Below are positions 51,153 to 60,094 of a DNA stretch of 64,000 nucleotides, in pieces. The notes under the pieces were generated by a model, which worked only from the letters and a program-made list of their open reading frames with translations, searched no databases and was not told the origin of the DNA. The position numbers were made by a program, and so were the translations under genes. Source of the DNA: Streptomyces amritsarensis (GTDB taxonomy: Bacteria; Actinomycetota; Actinomycetes; Streptomycetales; Streptomycetaceae); the NCBI RefSeq assembly GCF_001953875.1, contig NZ_MQUR01000007.1, positions 49,871 to 113,870 on the forward strand, given 5' to 3'. Each line of letters opens with the position of its first letter. Within the stretch, counting starts at the first letter, position 1.

Positions 51153-52586
51153 GTGGGACGACACAGTCGAAAATCCGGGGCGCCCGCTCCGGAGCCAGCT
51201 CCGGCGCCGGCGCCTTCAGCAGCGCGCCCGCAGGCGCAGCAGCCGGATCCCGCCGCGTACGAGGACCGGTTCGCGTACGACGCGTACGACGCGTCCGGCG
51301 ACGACGTCTTCGGCAACGGCGACCCGTTCGCCGGGTGGCCCGAGCCGACCGTCACGCACCACGGCTACGTCTCCCAGGACCGCCCCGCCGCCGGCGAGCG
51401 GGCCGGCGGCCACCCCCAGCAGTACGAGACCGGCGGCGCCTGGGGGGCCGGAGCCGACTCCGTGTACGGGGACTGGCGCGGCGTACCCCGCCCGCGCTTC
51501 GGTGGCGACCCCGCGCCCGCGGCACGGGCGGCGGCCCCCGCCGCCCCCCGGGACTACGACACGCCGGCCTTCGGCACCCCTGCGGTGGGCTTCCCGCAGG
51601 TCACGTTCGACCAGCCGGCTCCCCAGGCCGCGCCCCCGGCCGCGCCGGACCCCGTCACCTCCACCGGCTCGCACCGCCTCGTGCCCGGCCCCCGGCTGCC
51701 GGCCGATGCCGTCGAGGAGCGGCCCGCCTCCGGCCGCGGCAGGAAGGCCCTGGCGTACACCGGGATGGCCGCGGCCGCGGTCACCACGGTCCTCGCGGTG
51801 GTCGTCGCCGGCCAGGGGTTCCTCGACACGGACGCCGACGAGGCCAGGGCCGGCGCGCCCGCGGCCACCGACAAGGACCGCAGCGACACGGCCGCCTCCC
51901 GCTCCGACGGCCGGCCCACCCCGAACGGCGGCGCGGCCGTCCCCGTCGCGCCGCCCGCCGCCGCGCCCGCCCCCGCGCCCGAGCTGACCTACGAACAGCA
52001 GATGGCCGCGCAGCTGCCCCTCGACCCGAAGCTGGCCGGGCCCGGGACCTTCGACACCGTGCCGGGCGTGGCCAAGGCCCCCGGCAAGGGCAAGATCGTG
52101 CGCTACCGGGTCGACGTCGAGCAGGGCCTGGGCCTGGACCCGCAGCTCTTCGCCGAGGCCGTCCACCGCACCCTCAACGACGACCGCAGCTGGGGCCACG
52201 GCGGCACGAAGACCTTCGAGCGGGTGCCGGGCGGCGAGGCGGACTTCGTGATCACCCTCGCCAGCCCGGGCACCACGGGCGTCTGGTGCGCCAAGTCCGG
52301 CCTCGACACGGTCGTCGGCAACGTGTCCTGCGACGCGGCGACGACCGAGCGGGTGATGATCAACGCCTTCCGGTGGGCGCAGGGTTCCGAGACCTACGGT
52401 CCGGACCAGATGTTCGCCTACCGCCAGATGCTCATCAACCACGAGGTCGGCCACCGGCTCGGCCACGGCCACGTCAACTGCCGCACGCCCGGCGCGCTCG
52501 CCCCGGTCATGCAGCAGCAGACCAAGTCCCTCAACATCGACGGCATTCAATGCCGGCCCAACCCCTGGGCGTTTCCCGGGAATTGA
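51153..52586 (+). CDS. DUF3152 membrane-anchored putative zinc metalloprotease (Rv3207c type)
   Basis: A 477-residue protein. Residues 1-190 are Pro/Ala/Gly/Tyr-rich and disordered; one membrane helix follows at about 205-225; and an extracellular DUF3152 domain (about 290-470) ends the protein. The domain contains HEVGHRLGHGH (about 431-441), an HExxHxxGxxH zinc site as in metzincins, with PVMQQQT behind it as a possible Met-turn. Cys pairs in VWCAKSG/VSCDAA and VNCRT/IQCRP may form disulfides. GTG 51153 overlaps nothing and lies five bases after the hydrolase stop. Confidence 0.85.
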   Translation: MGRHSRKSGAPAPEPAPAPAPSAARPQAQQPDPAAYEDRFAYDAYDASGDDVFGNGDPFAGWPEPTVTHHGYVSQDRPAAGERAGGHPQQYETGGAWGAGADSVYGDWRGVPRPRFGGDPAPAARAAAPAAPRDYDTPAFGTPAVGFPQVTFDQPAPQAAPPAAPDPVTSTGSHRLVPGPRLPADAVEERPASGRGRKALAYTGMAAAAVTTVLAVVVAGQGFLDTDADEARAGAPAATDKDRSDTAASRSDGRPTPNGGAAVPVAPPAAAPAPAPELTYEQQMAAQLPLDPKLAGPGTFDTVPGVAKAPGKGKIVRYRVDVEQGLGLDPQLFAEAVHRTLNDDRSWGHGGTKTFERVPGGEADFVITLASPGTTGVWCAKSGLDTVVGNVSCDAATTERVMINAFRWAQGSETYGPDQMFAYRQMLINHEVGHRLGHGHVNCRTPGALAPVMQQQTKSLNIDGIQCRPNPWAFPGN

Positions 52587-52618
52587 CGCAGTGTCCGGTG
52601 TGTGGGCCGGTGTTCGCG

Positions 52619-52648
52619 TTGACAAGGTGTCCGATCATCGGCCATCGT
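52619..52648 (+). promoter_or_regulatory. Promoter with perfect TTGACA -35
   Basis: TTGACA at 52619-52624 is followed after 18 bases by CATCGT (52643-52648). The start codon of the leader ORF is seven bases further, so the transcript would begin at or near its ATG. Confidence 0.5.
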
Positions 52649-52655
52649 TCTGCGC

Positions 52656-52751
52656 ATGTCGCACCGCCACACCCTGACCGCGAGCGCCGCCATTGAGCTG
52701 GCGCTCCTCGGTGTGGCCGCGCACAGCGTGGCCGACATCTCCTGTCGCTGA
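52656..52751 (+). CDS. Probable 31-residue leader peptide upstream of the transporter operon
   Basis: An ORF too short for standard gene finding: MSHRHTLTASAAIELALLGV.. ending VADISCR before the stop. It starts at the predicted transcription start with no ribosome site, as expected of leaderless leader peptides in actinobacteria. A hydrophobic acidic middle and a Cys-Arg end resemble the Cys-ending cis-acting leader peptides (Ms5788A-like) that sense cysteine supply. If it acts this way, translation to the Cys codon would control the operon at 52933. It could also be a small protein in its own right. Confidence 0.5.
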   Translation: MSHRHTLTASAAIELALLGVAAHSVADISCR

Positions 52752-52932
52752 CGCCGGCCCGACCGCGCAGCGACCCTTTCCGTCCTTTTCGTGACGCCGC
52801 CGCGCCCGGGCACGCCCATGCCCGCAGGTGCGGCTTCCTCCTGTCCGGTGCCGGTCCGCTCCGCTGCCGCCGCCGACCGCCGCCCCTCGCGTGGCCCTTC
52901 CGTTCTCCTTCACGCCGAGAGGTCCTTCTCCG

Positions 52933-54672
52933 ATGTCCCGTCAGTCCCACATATCGCGCCGCGTGGCCGCGGCCGCCGTCAGCCTCGTACTGGCCGGGGG
53001 CGCCGCCGCCTGCGGGCCCAAGGACGGTGCGGACGCGGCCGGCGCCGCCGGAGGCAAGCCCGGCGCCGCCGGCGCGCCGCAGAAGGGCGGCACGCTGACC
53101 GTCCTGAACTCCGAGCCGCAGAACGACTTCGACCCGGCCCGGCTCTACACCTCGGGCGGCGGAAACGTTCCCTCGCTGGTCTTCCGCACCCTGACCACCC
53201 GCAACCGGGAGGACGGCGCGGCCGGCACCAAGGTCGTGCCCGACCTGGCCACCGACATCGGCCGGCCCAACGCCGACGCCACCGAGTGGACCTACACCCT
53301 CAAGGACGGCCTCAAGTACGAGGACGGCTCCCCGATCACCACCGCCGACATCAAGTACGGCATCGAGCGGTCCTTCGCCGCCGAGCTGTCGGGCGGAGCC
53401 CCGTACCTGCGCGACTGGCTCGTCGGCGGCGAGTCCTACGAAGGCCCGTACAAGGACGGAGGCAAGGGACTCGACTCGATCGCCGTGCCCGACGCGAAGA
53501 CGATCGTCTTCAAACTGCGCAAGCCCGAGGGGGAGTTCCCCTTCGTCGCCACCCAGACGCAGTTCGCCCCCGTCCCCAGGGCCAAGGACACCGGCGCCAA
53601 GTACGAGGAGCACCCGCTCTCCTCCGGCCCCTACAAGGTCGTCGGGAACGAGAACGACGGCGAGCGCCTCACCCTGGAGCGCAACGAGCACTGGGACCAG
53701 AAGACCGACGAGGAGCGCAAGGCCTACCCGGACCGGATCGACGTCCGCTCCGGTCTGGACGCCGCCGTCATCAACCAGCGCCTGACCACCAGCGCCGGAC
53801 CCGACGCGGCGGCCATCACCACCGACACCAACCTCGGCCCGGCGGAGCTGGCGCAGGTCGGCGAGAACAAGGAGCTCGCCGGCCGCGTCGGCACCGGCCA
53901 CTTCGGCTACGTCAACTACATCGCCTTCAACCCGAAGGTCGCGCCCTTCGACAACCCGAAGGTGCGCCAGGCGATCTCCCACGCGATCAACCGCACCAGC
54001 GTGGTCAACGCCGCCGGCGGCTCCGCGCTGGCCGAGCCCGCCACCACCTTCCTGCCCGAGCGGGAGGCCTTCGGCTTCACCCCCTACGACCACTTCCCGG
54101 CGGGGAAGACCGGCGACCCGGCCAAGGCGAAGGAACTGCTGAAGGAGGCGGGCTTCCCCGACGGCCTCACCGTCACCCTGACCCACTCCACCGCGCAGAA
54201 CCGCCAGACCAGCCCCGAGGTCGCCACCGCCGTCCAGCAGGCGCTCGCCGCCGCCGGCATCACCGTCAAGCTGGAGGGCCTGGAGAACAACGCCTTCAAC
54301 GAGCGGCGCTGGGACGCCAAGAACACCCCCGGCTTCTTCCTCTCCCGCTGGGGCGCCGACTGGCCGTCCGGCGGCCCCTTCCTCGCGCCCATCTTCGACG
54401 GCCGGCAGATCGTGACCGGCGGCTCCAACTACAACCACGCGCAGCTCGACGACCCCGCCGTCAACGCCGAGATCGACGAGATCGCCAAGCTCACCGACCT
54501 CGCCGCGGCCGGCAAGCGCTGGGGAGCCCTCGACAAGAAGATCGGCGAGCAGGCCCTCACCGTGCCGCTCTTCCACCCGGTCTACAAGCGGCTCGTCGGC
54601 AAGGACGTCAAGAACGTCGTCATCAGCGACTGGACCGGCGTCCTCGACATCTCGCAGGTCGCGGTCAAGTGA
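52933..54672 (+). CDS. Peptide/dipeptide ABC transporter substrate-binding lipoprotein (third system)
   Basis: A 579-residue SBP_bac_5 protein. The signal MSRQSHISRRVAAAAVSLVLAGG leads to the lipobox AAAC, so Cys27 is lipidated; an Ala/Gly linker follows. Conserved features include VLNSEPQNDFDPARL, YTLKDGLKYEDGSPITTADIKYG and FNPKVAPFDNPKVRQAISHAI. The ATG has GAGAGG about ten bases upstream. It is only distantly related to the binding proteins at 428 and 7473 and heads a differently organised operon. Confidence 0.9.
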   Translation: MSRQSHISRRVAAAAVSLVLAGGAAACGPKDGADAAGAAGGKPGAAGAPQKGGTLTVLNSEPQNDFDPARLYTSGGGNVPSLVFRTLTTRNREDGAAGTKVVPDLATDIGRPNADATEWTYTLKDGLKYEDGSPITTADIKYGIERSFAAELSGGAPYLRDWLVGGESYEGPYKDGGKGLDSIAVPDAKTIVFKLRKPEGEFPFVATQTQFAPVPRAKDTGAKYEEHPLSSGPYKVVGNENDGERLTLERNEHWDQKTDEERKAYPDRIDVRSGLDAAVINQRLTTSAGPDAAAITTDTNLGPAELAQVGENKELAGRVGTGHFGYVNYIAFNPKVAPFDNPKVRQAISHAINRTSVVNAAGGSALAEPATTFLPEREAFGFTPYDHFPAGKTGDPAKAKELLKEAGFPDGLTVTLTHSTAQNRQTSPEVATAVQQALAAAGITVKLEGLENNAFNERRWDAKNTPGFFLSRWGADWPSGGPFLAPIFDGRQIVTGGSNYNHAQLDDPAVNAEIDEIAKLTDLAAAGKRWGALDKKIGEQALTVPLFHPVYKRLVGKDVKNVVISDWTGVLDISQVAVK

Positions 54673-55652
54673 GCCTCACCCTCGAACGGTCCGCGCCGGC
54701 GCCCGGGGCCGTCCCCCCGGGCGCCGGCGCCGGACGCCAGGTGTGGCGGCGCCTGCGCCGACGGCCCTCCGCCGCCGTGGCCGCCGCCGTACTGGCCCTG
54801 CTCGTCCTGCTCGCCCTCGCCGCCCCACTGGTCGCGCACCTCACCGGCCAGGACCCGAACACCTACCACGACGACCTCGTGGACTCCGCCCGCGGCGGCG
54901 TCCCGATCGGCTCCTTCGGCGGGATCTCCGCCGACCACTGGCTCGGCGTCGAACCGGGCACCGGCCGCGACCTGTTCACCCGGCTCCTGTACGGGGCACG
55001 CGTCTCGCTGCTCGTCGCCCTCGGCGCGGTCGCCGTACAGACGGCCGTCGGTGTCGCCGTGGGCCTCGCCGCCACGCTCGGCGGACGCACCGCGGACCAG
55101 GTCATCGGGCGGACCACCGACGTGATGATCGCCCTGCCGATGCTGGTCATCGGCATCGCCCTCACCGCCGTCGTCCCGCCCGACTTCCCCCGCCCGCTGC
55201 TGCTCGTCCTCATCATCGGGCTGCTCGATTGGGGCGGCACCGCCCGGATGGTGCGCGCCCAGGCCCTGGCCCTGCGCGGCCTCGACTTCGTCGACGCCGC
55301 CCGGCTCGCCGGAAGCGGAAAGCTGCGCATCGCCCGGCGCGAACTGCTGCCGTCCCTGGCCGCACCCGTGATCACCTACGCCGCGATCAAGGTGCCCACC
55401 GCCATCGTCGCCGAGGCCTCGCTGTCCTTCCTGGGCGTCGGCGTGAAGCCGCCCACCCCCTCCTGGGGGCAGATGCTCTCCAGCGCCCAGACCTGGTTCC
55501 GCGCCGACCCCGCCTACGTCCTGCTCCCCGCCGGACTGCTCTTCACCACCGTGCTCGCCTCCACCGTCCTCGGCGACGCCGTCCGCACGGCACTCGACCC
55601 GCGCGAAGGCTCCCGCCTGCGGGTCGGCACCGGAAAGGAGCGCACGGGGTGA
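54669..55652 (+). CDS. Peptide ABC transporter permease, DppC type (third system)
   Basis: A 327-residue permease with a Pro-rich cytoplasmic N-terminus (1-30), helix 1 and the motif DHWLGVEPGTGRDLFTRLLYGARVS typical of DppC proteins, then five more helices. The EAA loop is ARLAGSGKLRIARRELLP. The GTG overlaps the stop of the binding-protein gene by four bases (GTGA). In this operon the DppC-type gene precedes the DppB-type gene, opposite to the two operons at the left. Confidence 0.9.
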   Translation: MSLTLERSAPAPGAVPPGAGAGRQVWRRLRRRPSAAVAAAVLALLVLLALAAPLVAHLTGQDPNTYHDDLVDSARGGVPIGSFGGISADHWLGVEPGTGRDLFTRLLYGARVSLLVALGAVAVQTAVGVAVGLAATLGGRTADQVIGRTTDVMIALPMLVIGIALTAVVPPDFPRPLLLVLIIGLLDWGGTARMVRAQALALRGLDFVDAARLAGSGKLRIARRELLPSLAAPVITYAAIKVPTAIVAEASLSFLGVGVKPPTPSWGQMLSSAQTWFRADPAYVLLPAGLLFTTVLASTVLGDAVRTALDPREGSRLRVGTGKERTG

Positions 55653-56641
55653 CCCGGTTCGTCCTCAAGCGGACCGGCGGCGCACTGCTCGTGCTGCTCG
55701 CCCTGTCCGTCATCGTCTACTCCCTGTTCTACCTGGCCCCCGGCGACCCCGCCCGCCTCGCCTGCGGCGAGCGCTGCAACCCGCAGCAGATCGCCCAGGT
55801 CCGCGAACAGCTCGGGTTGAACGAGTCCACCGTCGCCCAGTACCTGCACTTCCTCCAGGGACTGGTGGCCGGCCGGGACCACTCCGCCGGAGCCGGGCTC
55901 GTCCTGCACTGCGACGCGCCCTGCCTGGGCCTGTCGTACCAGACCGACCAGCAGGTCACCGACCTGATCCTGACCAGGCTGCCCGCCACCCTGTCGCTCG
56001 CGCTGGGCGCCCTGGCCATCTGGCTGCTGGTCGGCGTCGGCACCGGAGTGCTGTCCGCGCTGCGCCGCGGCGGCATCACCGAACGCCTGCTGACCGTCCT
56101 CACCCTCGCCGGCACCGGCACGCCCGTCTTCATCCTGGGGCTGCTGCTCCTCATGGCGGTCTGCGCGTACCTGCAGTGGCTGCCGTTCCCGACCTATGTG
56201 CCGCTCACGGAGGACCCCGAGCAGTGGGCCTGGAACCTGCTGCTGCCCTGGCTGACGCTCGGCCTGTTCGAGAGCGCCAAGTACGCGCGGATCACGCGCA
56301 GTTCGACCCTCGAAACCCTCGCCGAGGACCACATCCGCACCTTCCGCGCCTACGGGGTGGGGGAGCGGGCCCTGGTCACCCGGCACGCGGTGCGCGGCGC
56401 CGTCGCCCCCGTGATCGCCCTCAGCGCCGTCGACTTCGGCACGATGATCGGCGGCGCGGTGCTGACGGAGTCGCTGTTCGGGATCCCCGGGCTCGGCAAG
56501 ACCCTCATCGACGCGGTGCGGGTCGTGGACCTGCCCGTCGTGGTGGGCGTCGTCCTGGCGATCGGCACGGCCGTGGTCGTCGCGGGCGCCGTCGCCGACC
56601 TGCTGTACGCGGCCGCGGACCGAAGGGTGGCCCTCGCATGA
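55649..56641 (+). CDS. Peptide ABC transporter permease, DppB type (third system)
   Basis: A 330-residue permease: MTRFVLKRTGGALLVLLALSV is the typical first helix, followed by an extended outside region containing four Cys (ACGERC and HCDAPC, about 31-36 and 86-91) that may form disulfides, then BPD_transp_1 helices with the EAA-type loop FRAYGVGERALVTRHAV. The GTG overlaps the DppC stop by four bases and its end overlaps the ATPase ATG by four, so all genes are translationally coupled. Confidence 0.9.
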   Translation: MTRFVLKRTGGALLVLLALSVIVYSLFYLAPGDPARLACGERCNPQQIAQVREQLGLNESTVAQYLHFLQGLVAGRDHSAGAGLVLHCDAPCLGLSYQTDQQVTDLILTRLPATLSLALGALAIWLLVGVGTGVLSALRRGGITERLLTVLTLAGTGTPVFILGLLLLMAVCAYLQWLPFPTYVPLTEDPEQWAWNLLLPWLTLGLFESAKYARITRSSTLETLAEDHIRTFRAYGVGERALVTRHAVRGAVAPVIALSAVDFGTMIGGAVLTESLFGIPGLGKTLIDAVRVVDLPVVVGVVLAIGTAVVVAGAVADLLYAAADRRVALA

Positions 56642-58278
56642 CGCAGACACTGGTGGAGGTCGCCGACCTCGCGGTCGAATTCCCCGTCGACGGCGCCGAC
56701 GCCTACGTACGAGCCGTGGACAAGGTCTCCTTCACCCTGGAGGAGGGCCGCGCCCTGGGCATCGTGGGCGAGTCCGGCAGCGGCAAGTCCACCGTCGCCG
56801 CCGCCCTGCTCGGCCTGCACCGCGGCACGGGCGCGCGCCTGTCCGGCACCGTCCGGGTCGGCGGCACCGACGTGGCCGCGGCGACACCCGCCGCACTGCG
56901 CCGGCTGCGCGGCGGGACGGCCGCCATGGTCTTCCAGGACCCGCTCAGCTCCCTGGACCCGTACCTCGCCATCGGCGACCAGATCGCCGAGGTCCACCGG
57001 ATCCACTCGGGCGCCTCCCGGCGGGCCGCCCGCGCCCGGGCCGTCCGGGTGCTCGACCGGGTGGGCATCGCGGACGCCGCACGCCGCTCCCGCGCCCGCC
57101 CGCACGAGTTCAGCGGCGGCATGCGGCAGCGCGCCCTCATCGCGATGGCGCTGGCCTGCGACCCGCGGCTGCTGATCGCCGACGAGCCGACCACCGCGCT
57201 GGACGTCACCGTCCAGGCCCAGATCCTGGACCTGCTGCACGGGCTGCGCGAGGAGCGCGGCCTCGGCCTGCTGCTGGTCACCCACGACGTGGGCGTGGCC
57301 GCGGAGAGCGTGGACGAACTCCTCGTCATGCGGGACGGCTCCGCCCTGGAGCGCGGCCCGGTGGCCTCCGTGCTCGCCGCACCGGCCGAGGCGTACACGC
57401 GCGCGCTGCTGGCGGCGGTGCCGAGACTGGACGGGCCGCGGGCCTCCCGGTCCCTGCCCGGACCCGCGCCGGACAGCTCGGCCGCACCCGTCGTCGAAGC
57501 CGTGGAACTGCGGCGGGAGTTCGGCCGGCGCGGGCGGCGCGTCGCCGCCGTCGCCGGGGTGTCCCTCGCCGTGCGCGCAGGGGAGACCCTCGGCATCGTC
57601 GGCGAGAGCGGCTCCGGCAAGAGCACGCTGGGGCGGATGCTCGTCGGACTCGTGCAACCCGACTCCGGCCTGGTCCGGCACGGCGGCGCCCCCGCCACCG
57701 GGATCACGTCCGGCGTGCAGATGGTCTTCCAGGACCCGGTCTCCTCCCTCAACCCGCGCCGCAGCATCGGCGAGTCCATCGCCGACCCGCTGCGCGCGGC
57801 CGGGGAACGCGACGAGGCGGCCCTGCGCGCCCGCGTCGGGGAACTGCTGGAGCGCGTCGGCCTGGAGGCCGGGCACTACGACCGCTACCCGCACGAGTTC
57901 AGCGGCGGCCAGCGCCAGCGGGTGGGCATCGCCCGGGCACTGGCGCCCCGGCCCCGGCTGATCGTCTGCGACGAGCCCGTCTCGGCCCTCGACGTGACCA
58001 CGCAGGCACAGGTCACCGCTCTGCTGGCGCAGCTCCAGCGGGAGTCCGGCATCGCCCTGGTCTTCATCGCGCACGACCTCGCCGTGGTCCGCCAGGTCAG
58101 CGACCGGGTCGCCGTCATGCGGGCCGGCCGGATCGTGGAGGAGGGCCCGGTGGACCAGGTCTACGACCGTCCGGTCCACCCCTACACGCGCCGCCTGCTG
58201 GCCGCCGTACCGGGCCTGGACCCGGAGCAGGCCGCGCAACGCCGGTCCTCGCGCCAGGAGGCCCTGGCCACCGCCTAG
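56638..58278 (+). CDS. Fused double ABC ATPase (DppD-DppF type), third peptide transporter
   Basis: A 546-residue protein carrying two complete nucleotide-binding domains in one chain. Domain 1 has Walker A GESGSGKS (about 44-51), signature FSGGMRQR and ADEPTTALD; domain 2 has Walker A GESGSGKS (about 321-328), signature FSGGQRQR and CDEPVSALD. The Cys-rich oligo_HPY tail seen in the other operons is missing after domain 1 and reduced after domain 2. The fusion replaces the two separate ATPases of the first operons. A hairpin follows. Confidence 0.92.
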   Translation: MTQTLVEVADLAVEFPVDGADAYVRAVDKVSFTLEEGRALGIVGESGSGKSTVAAALLGLHRGTGARLSGTVRVGGTDVAAATPAALRRLRGGTAAMVFQDPLSSLDPYLAIGDQIAEVHRIHSGASRRAARARAVRVLDRVGIADAARRSRARPHEFSGGMRQRALIAMALACDPRLLIADEPTTALDVTVQAQILDLLHGLREERGLGLLLVTHDVGVAAESVDELLVMRDGSALERGPVASVLAAPAEAYTRALLAAVPRLDGPRASRSLPGPAPDSSAAPVVEAVELRREFGRRGRRVAAVAGVSLAVRAGETLGIVGESGSGKSTLGRMLVGLVQPDSGLVRHGGAPATGITSGVQMVFQDPVSSLNPRRSIGESIADPLRAAGERDEAALRARVGELLERVGLEAGHYDRYPHEFSGGQRQRVGIARALAPRPRLIVCDEPVSALDVTTQAQVTALLAQLQRESGIALVFIAHDLAVVRQVSDRVAVMRAGRIVEEGPVDQVYDRPVHPYTRRLLAAVPGLDPEQAAQRRSSRQEALATA

Positions 58279-58360
58279 TTGGGGCCCGGCCAAGGCTGTA
58301 CTTCTAGCGTGCTCGAACGCGAACCGTACGGGAAAGTTACGACTCTTCACCCCTTCCGGT

Positions 58361-58388
58361 GGCGCGACGGACAACCGTCCGTCGCGCC
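58361..58388 (+). terminator. Perfect 12-bp hairpin after the third transporter operon
   Basis: GGCGCGACGGAC and its complement surround AACC, 83 bases after the ATPase stop. It is followed by TTCGG and lies 75 bases before the glycosyltransferase start, so it either terminates the transporter operon or forms part of the next gene's leader. Confidence 0.65.
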
Positions 58389-58462
58389 TTCGGCATATCC
58401 GCTTGAGTTCTTCCGCGGCGGGTCGCCTGACCGACGGCGACCGCCTGGACGGGAGATCGGGG

Positions 58463-60094
58463 GTGCCACTCGTGCGGATCGGACTACTCACGGAAGGTGG
58501 TTATCCGTATGCGACGGGCGAGGCCAGGCTGTGGTGCGACCGGCTCGTGCGCGGACTCCCGCAGCACGAGTTCGAGCTGTACGCGCTGAGCCGCAGCGCC
58601 GAGCAGGAACGCGCCCGGGTCCCGCTGCCCGAGCACGTCGCCCACGTCCGCACGGCTCCCCTGTGGGCCCCCGCCGACGACGGGCGGACCTACGCCCGGC
58701 GCGAGCGCCGGCGGTTCGCCGACTGCTTCGGCGAGCTGGTCCACGGCATCTGCGCAGGCGCGCCGGACCCCTTCGCGGCCGGGCTCTACGGGCTCGCCGA
58801 CCTCGCCCGCGAACAGGGCGGGCTCCACGCCGCGCTGCGCTCCGAGTCGGCGGTGCGGGCGCTGGAGGGCGCCTGCCGGGCCCACGGCGCGAGCCGCACC
58901 GTCCAGGCGGCGCACGTCGCCGACCTGCTGGAGTTCGTCGACGAACTGGAGCGCATGCTGCGCCCGCTGTCCCTCGACTGGTACGAGGAGGACGCCCGCG
59001 GCGAGGGCCTCGGCGCGGTCGACGTCTGCCACGCGGCGGCGGGCGGGGTGGCGGCGCTCCCCGGACTGCTGGCCAAACGCTTCTTCGGGGTTCCGCTGCT
59101 GGTCACCGAGTACGGGGTCCAACTGCGCGCCCACTACCTGTCCCACCTCGGCGCCGGGCGGGGCGAGGAGCCCCGCCCCGCCGTACGGGCCCTGCTCGCC
59201 GCCTTCCACCTGCGGCTGGCCTGCGAGATCTACGCCCGGGCCGACTTCCTGACCCCCGGCAACGCCCACGCCCGGCGCTGGCAGGAGCGGTGCGGCGCCG
59301 GCCGCGACCGGCTGCGGACCGTCCACCCGGGGATGGAGGCGGACCGATTCGCCACCGTCGGGGAGTCCGCCGACCGCGGGGACCCGGACACCCTCGTGTG
59401 GGTCGGCCGGGTGGAGCCCGCCAAGGACCTCATCGCCCTGCTGCACGCTTTCGCCGAGGTCAGGAGGGCCGAACCGCGCGCCCGGCTGCGGATCTTCGCC
59501 ACGGCGGCGGATCCCGGCTACCTCGCCGACTGCCGTTCCCTCGCCGCACAGTTGTTCCCCGACGAGGCCGCCGACAGCGTCACCGTCGGGGAGAACTCGG
59601 TCGCCTTCGAGGAGATCGGCGGACCCGAGGCACCCTCCGCGGCCGACGCGTACGGCGCCGGGCGGGTCGTCGTGCTGTCCTCCGTGATCGAGGGCTTCCC
59701 CGTCACCCTCGCCGAGGCGATGTTCTGCGGGCGCGCCACCGTCTCCACCGACGTCGGCGCGGTCTGCGAGGTCATCGGCGGCACCGGGCTCGTCGTCCCG
59801 CCGCGCAACCCGCGGGCGCTCGCCGAGGCCTGCCTGTCCCTGCTCGGGGACGCCGAGCGGGCGGAGCGGCTCGGAGCCGCGGCCCGGGCGCGGGCCCTGG
59901 AGCTGTTCACCGTCGCGCAGAACGTCGCCGCCTTCCAGGAGATCTACCTGCGGCTGCTCGCCAAGGGCTCCGGGCGGCCCGACGGCGGCGGCATCCCCTT
60001 CGCCCGGCCCCCGGAGGCGCGGGTGCCCGGGCACTGGACCAGCCCGACCTGGGCCAAGCCCGCACCGGACCCGACCTCGGAGGCCGCCGTATGA
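58463..60094 (+). CDS. GT4 glycosyltransferase with DUF3492 (PelF-like)
   Basis: A 543-residue GT-B glycosyltransferase. The N-terminus IGLLTEGGYPYATGEARLWCDRLVRGLPQHEFELYAL matches DUF3492, the domain of PelF, which polymerises the GalN/GalNAc-rich Pel exopolysaccharide. The C-terminal GT4 domain has VGRVEPAKDLIALLHAFAEV and the E-x7-E nucleotide-sugar motif EGFPVTLAEAMFCGRATV, followed by STDVGAVCEVIGGTGLVVPPRN. GTG 58463 has GGGAGA six to seven bases upstream; GTG 58472 and TTG 58403 are alternatives. The stop overlaps the next gene's ATG by four bases. Confidence 0.88.
   Translation: MPLVRIGLLTEGGYPYATGEARLWCDRLVRGLPQHEFELYALSRSAEQERARVPLPEHVAHVRTAPLWAPADDGRTYARRERRRFADCFGELVHGICAGAPDPFAAGLYGLADLAREQGGLHAALRSESAVRALEGACRAHGASRTVQAAHVADLLEFVDELERMLRPLSLDWYEEDARGEGLGAVDVCHAAAGGVAALPGLLAKRFFGVPLLVTEYGVQLRAHYLSHLGAGRGEEPRPAVRALLAAFHLRLACEIYARADFLTPGNAHARRWQERCGAGRDRLRTVHPGMEADRFATVGESADRGDPDTLVWVGRVEPAKDLIALLHAFAEVRRAEPRARLRIFATAADPGYLADCRSLAAQLFPDEAADSVTVGENSVAFEEIGGPEAPSAADAYGAGRVVVLSSVIEGFPVTLAEAMFCGRATVSTDVGAVCEVIGGTGLVVPPRNPRALAEACLSLLGDAERAERLGAAARARALELFTVAQNVAAFQEIYLRLLAKGSGRPDGGGIPFARPPEARVPGHWTSPTWAKPAPDPTSEAAV

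Larger units (their letters stand above)
52587..52932 (+). other. Leader region of the third peptide transporter operon
   Basis: This 346-base region holds a promoter (52619-52648), a 31-codon ORF (52656-52751) and 180 bases of pyrimidine-rich leader before the binding-protein ATG at 52933. No larger gene is seen. Confidence 0.6.
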
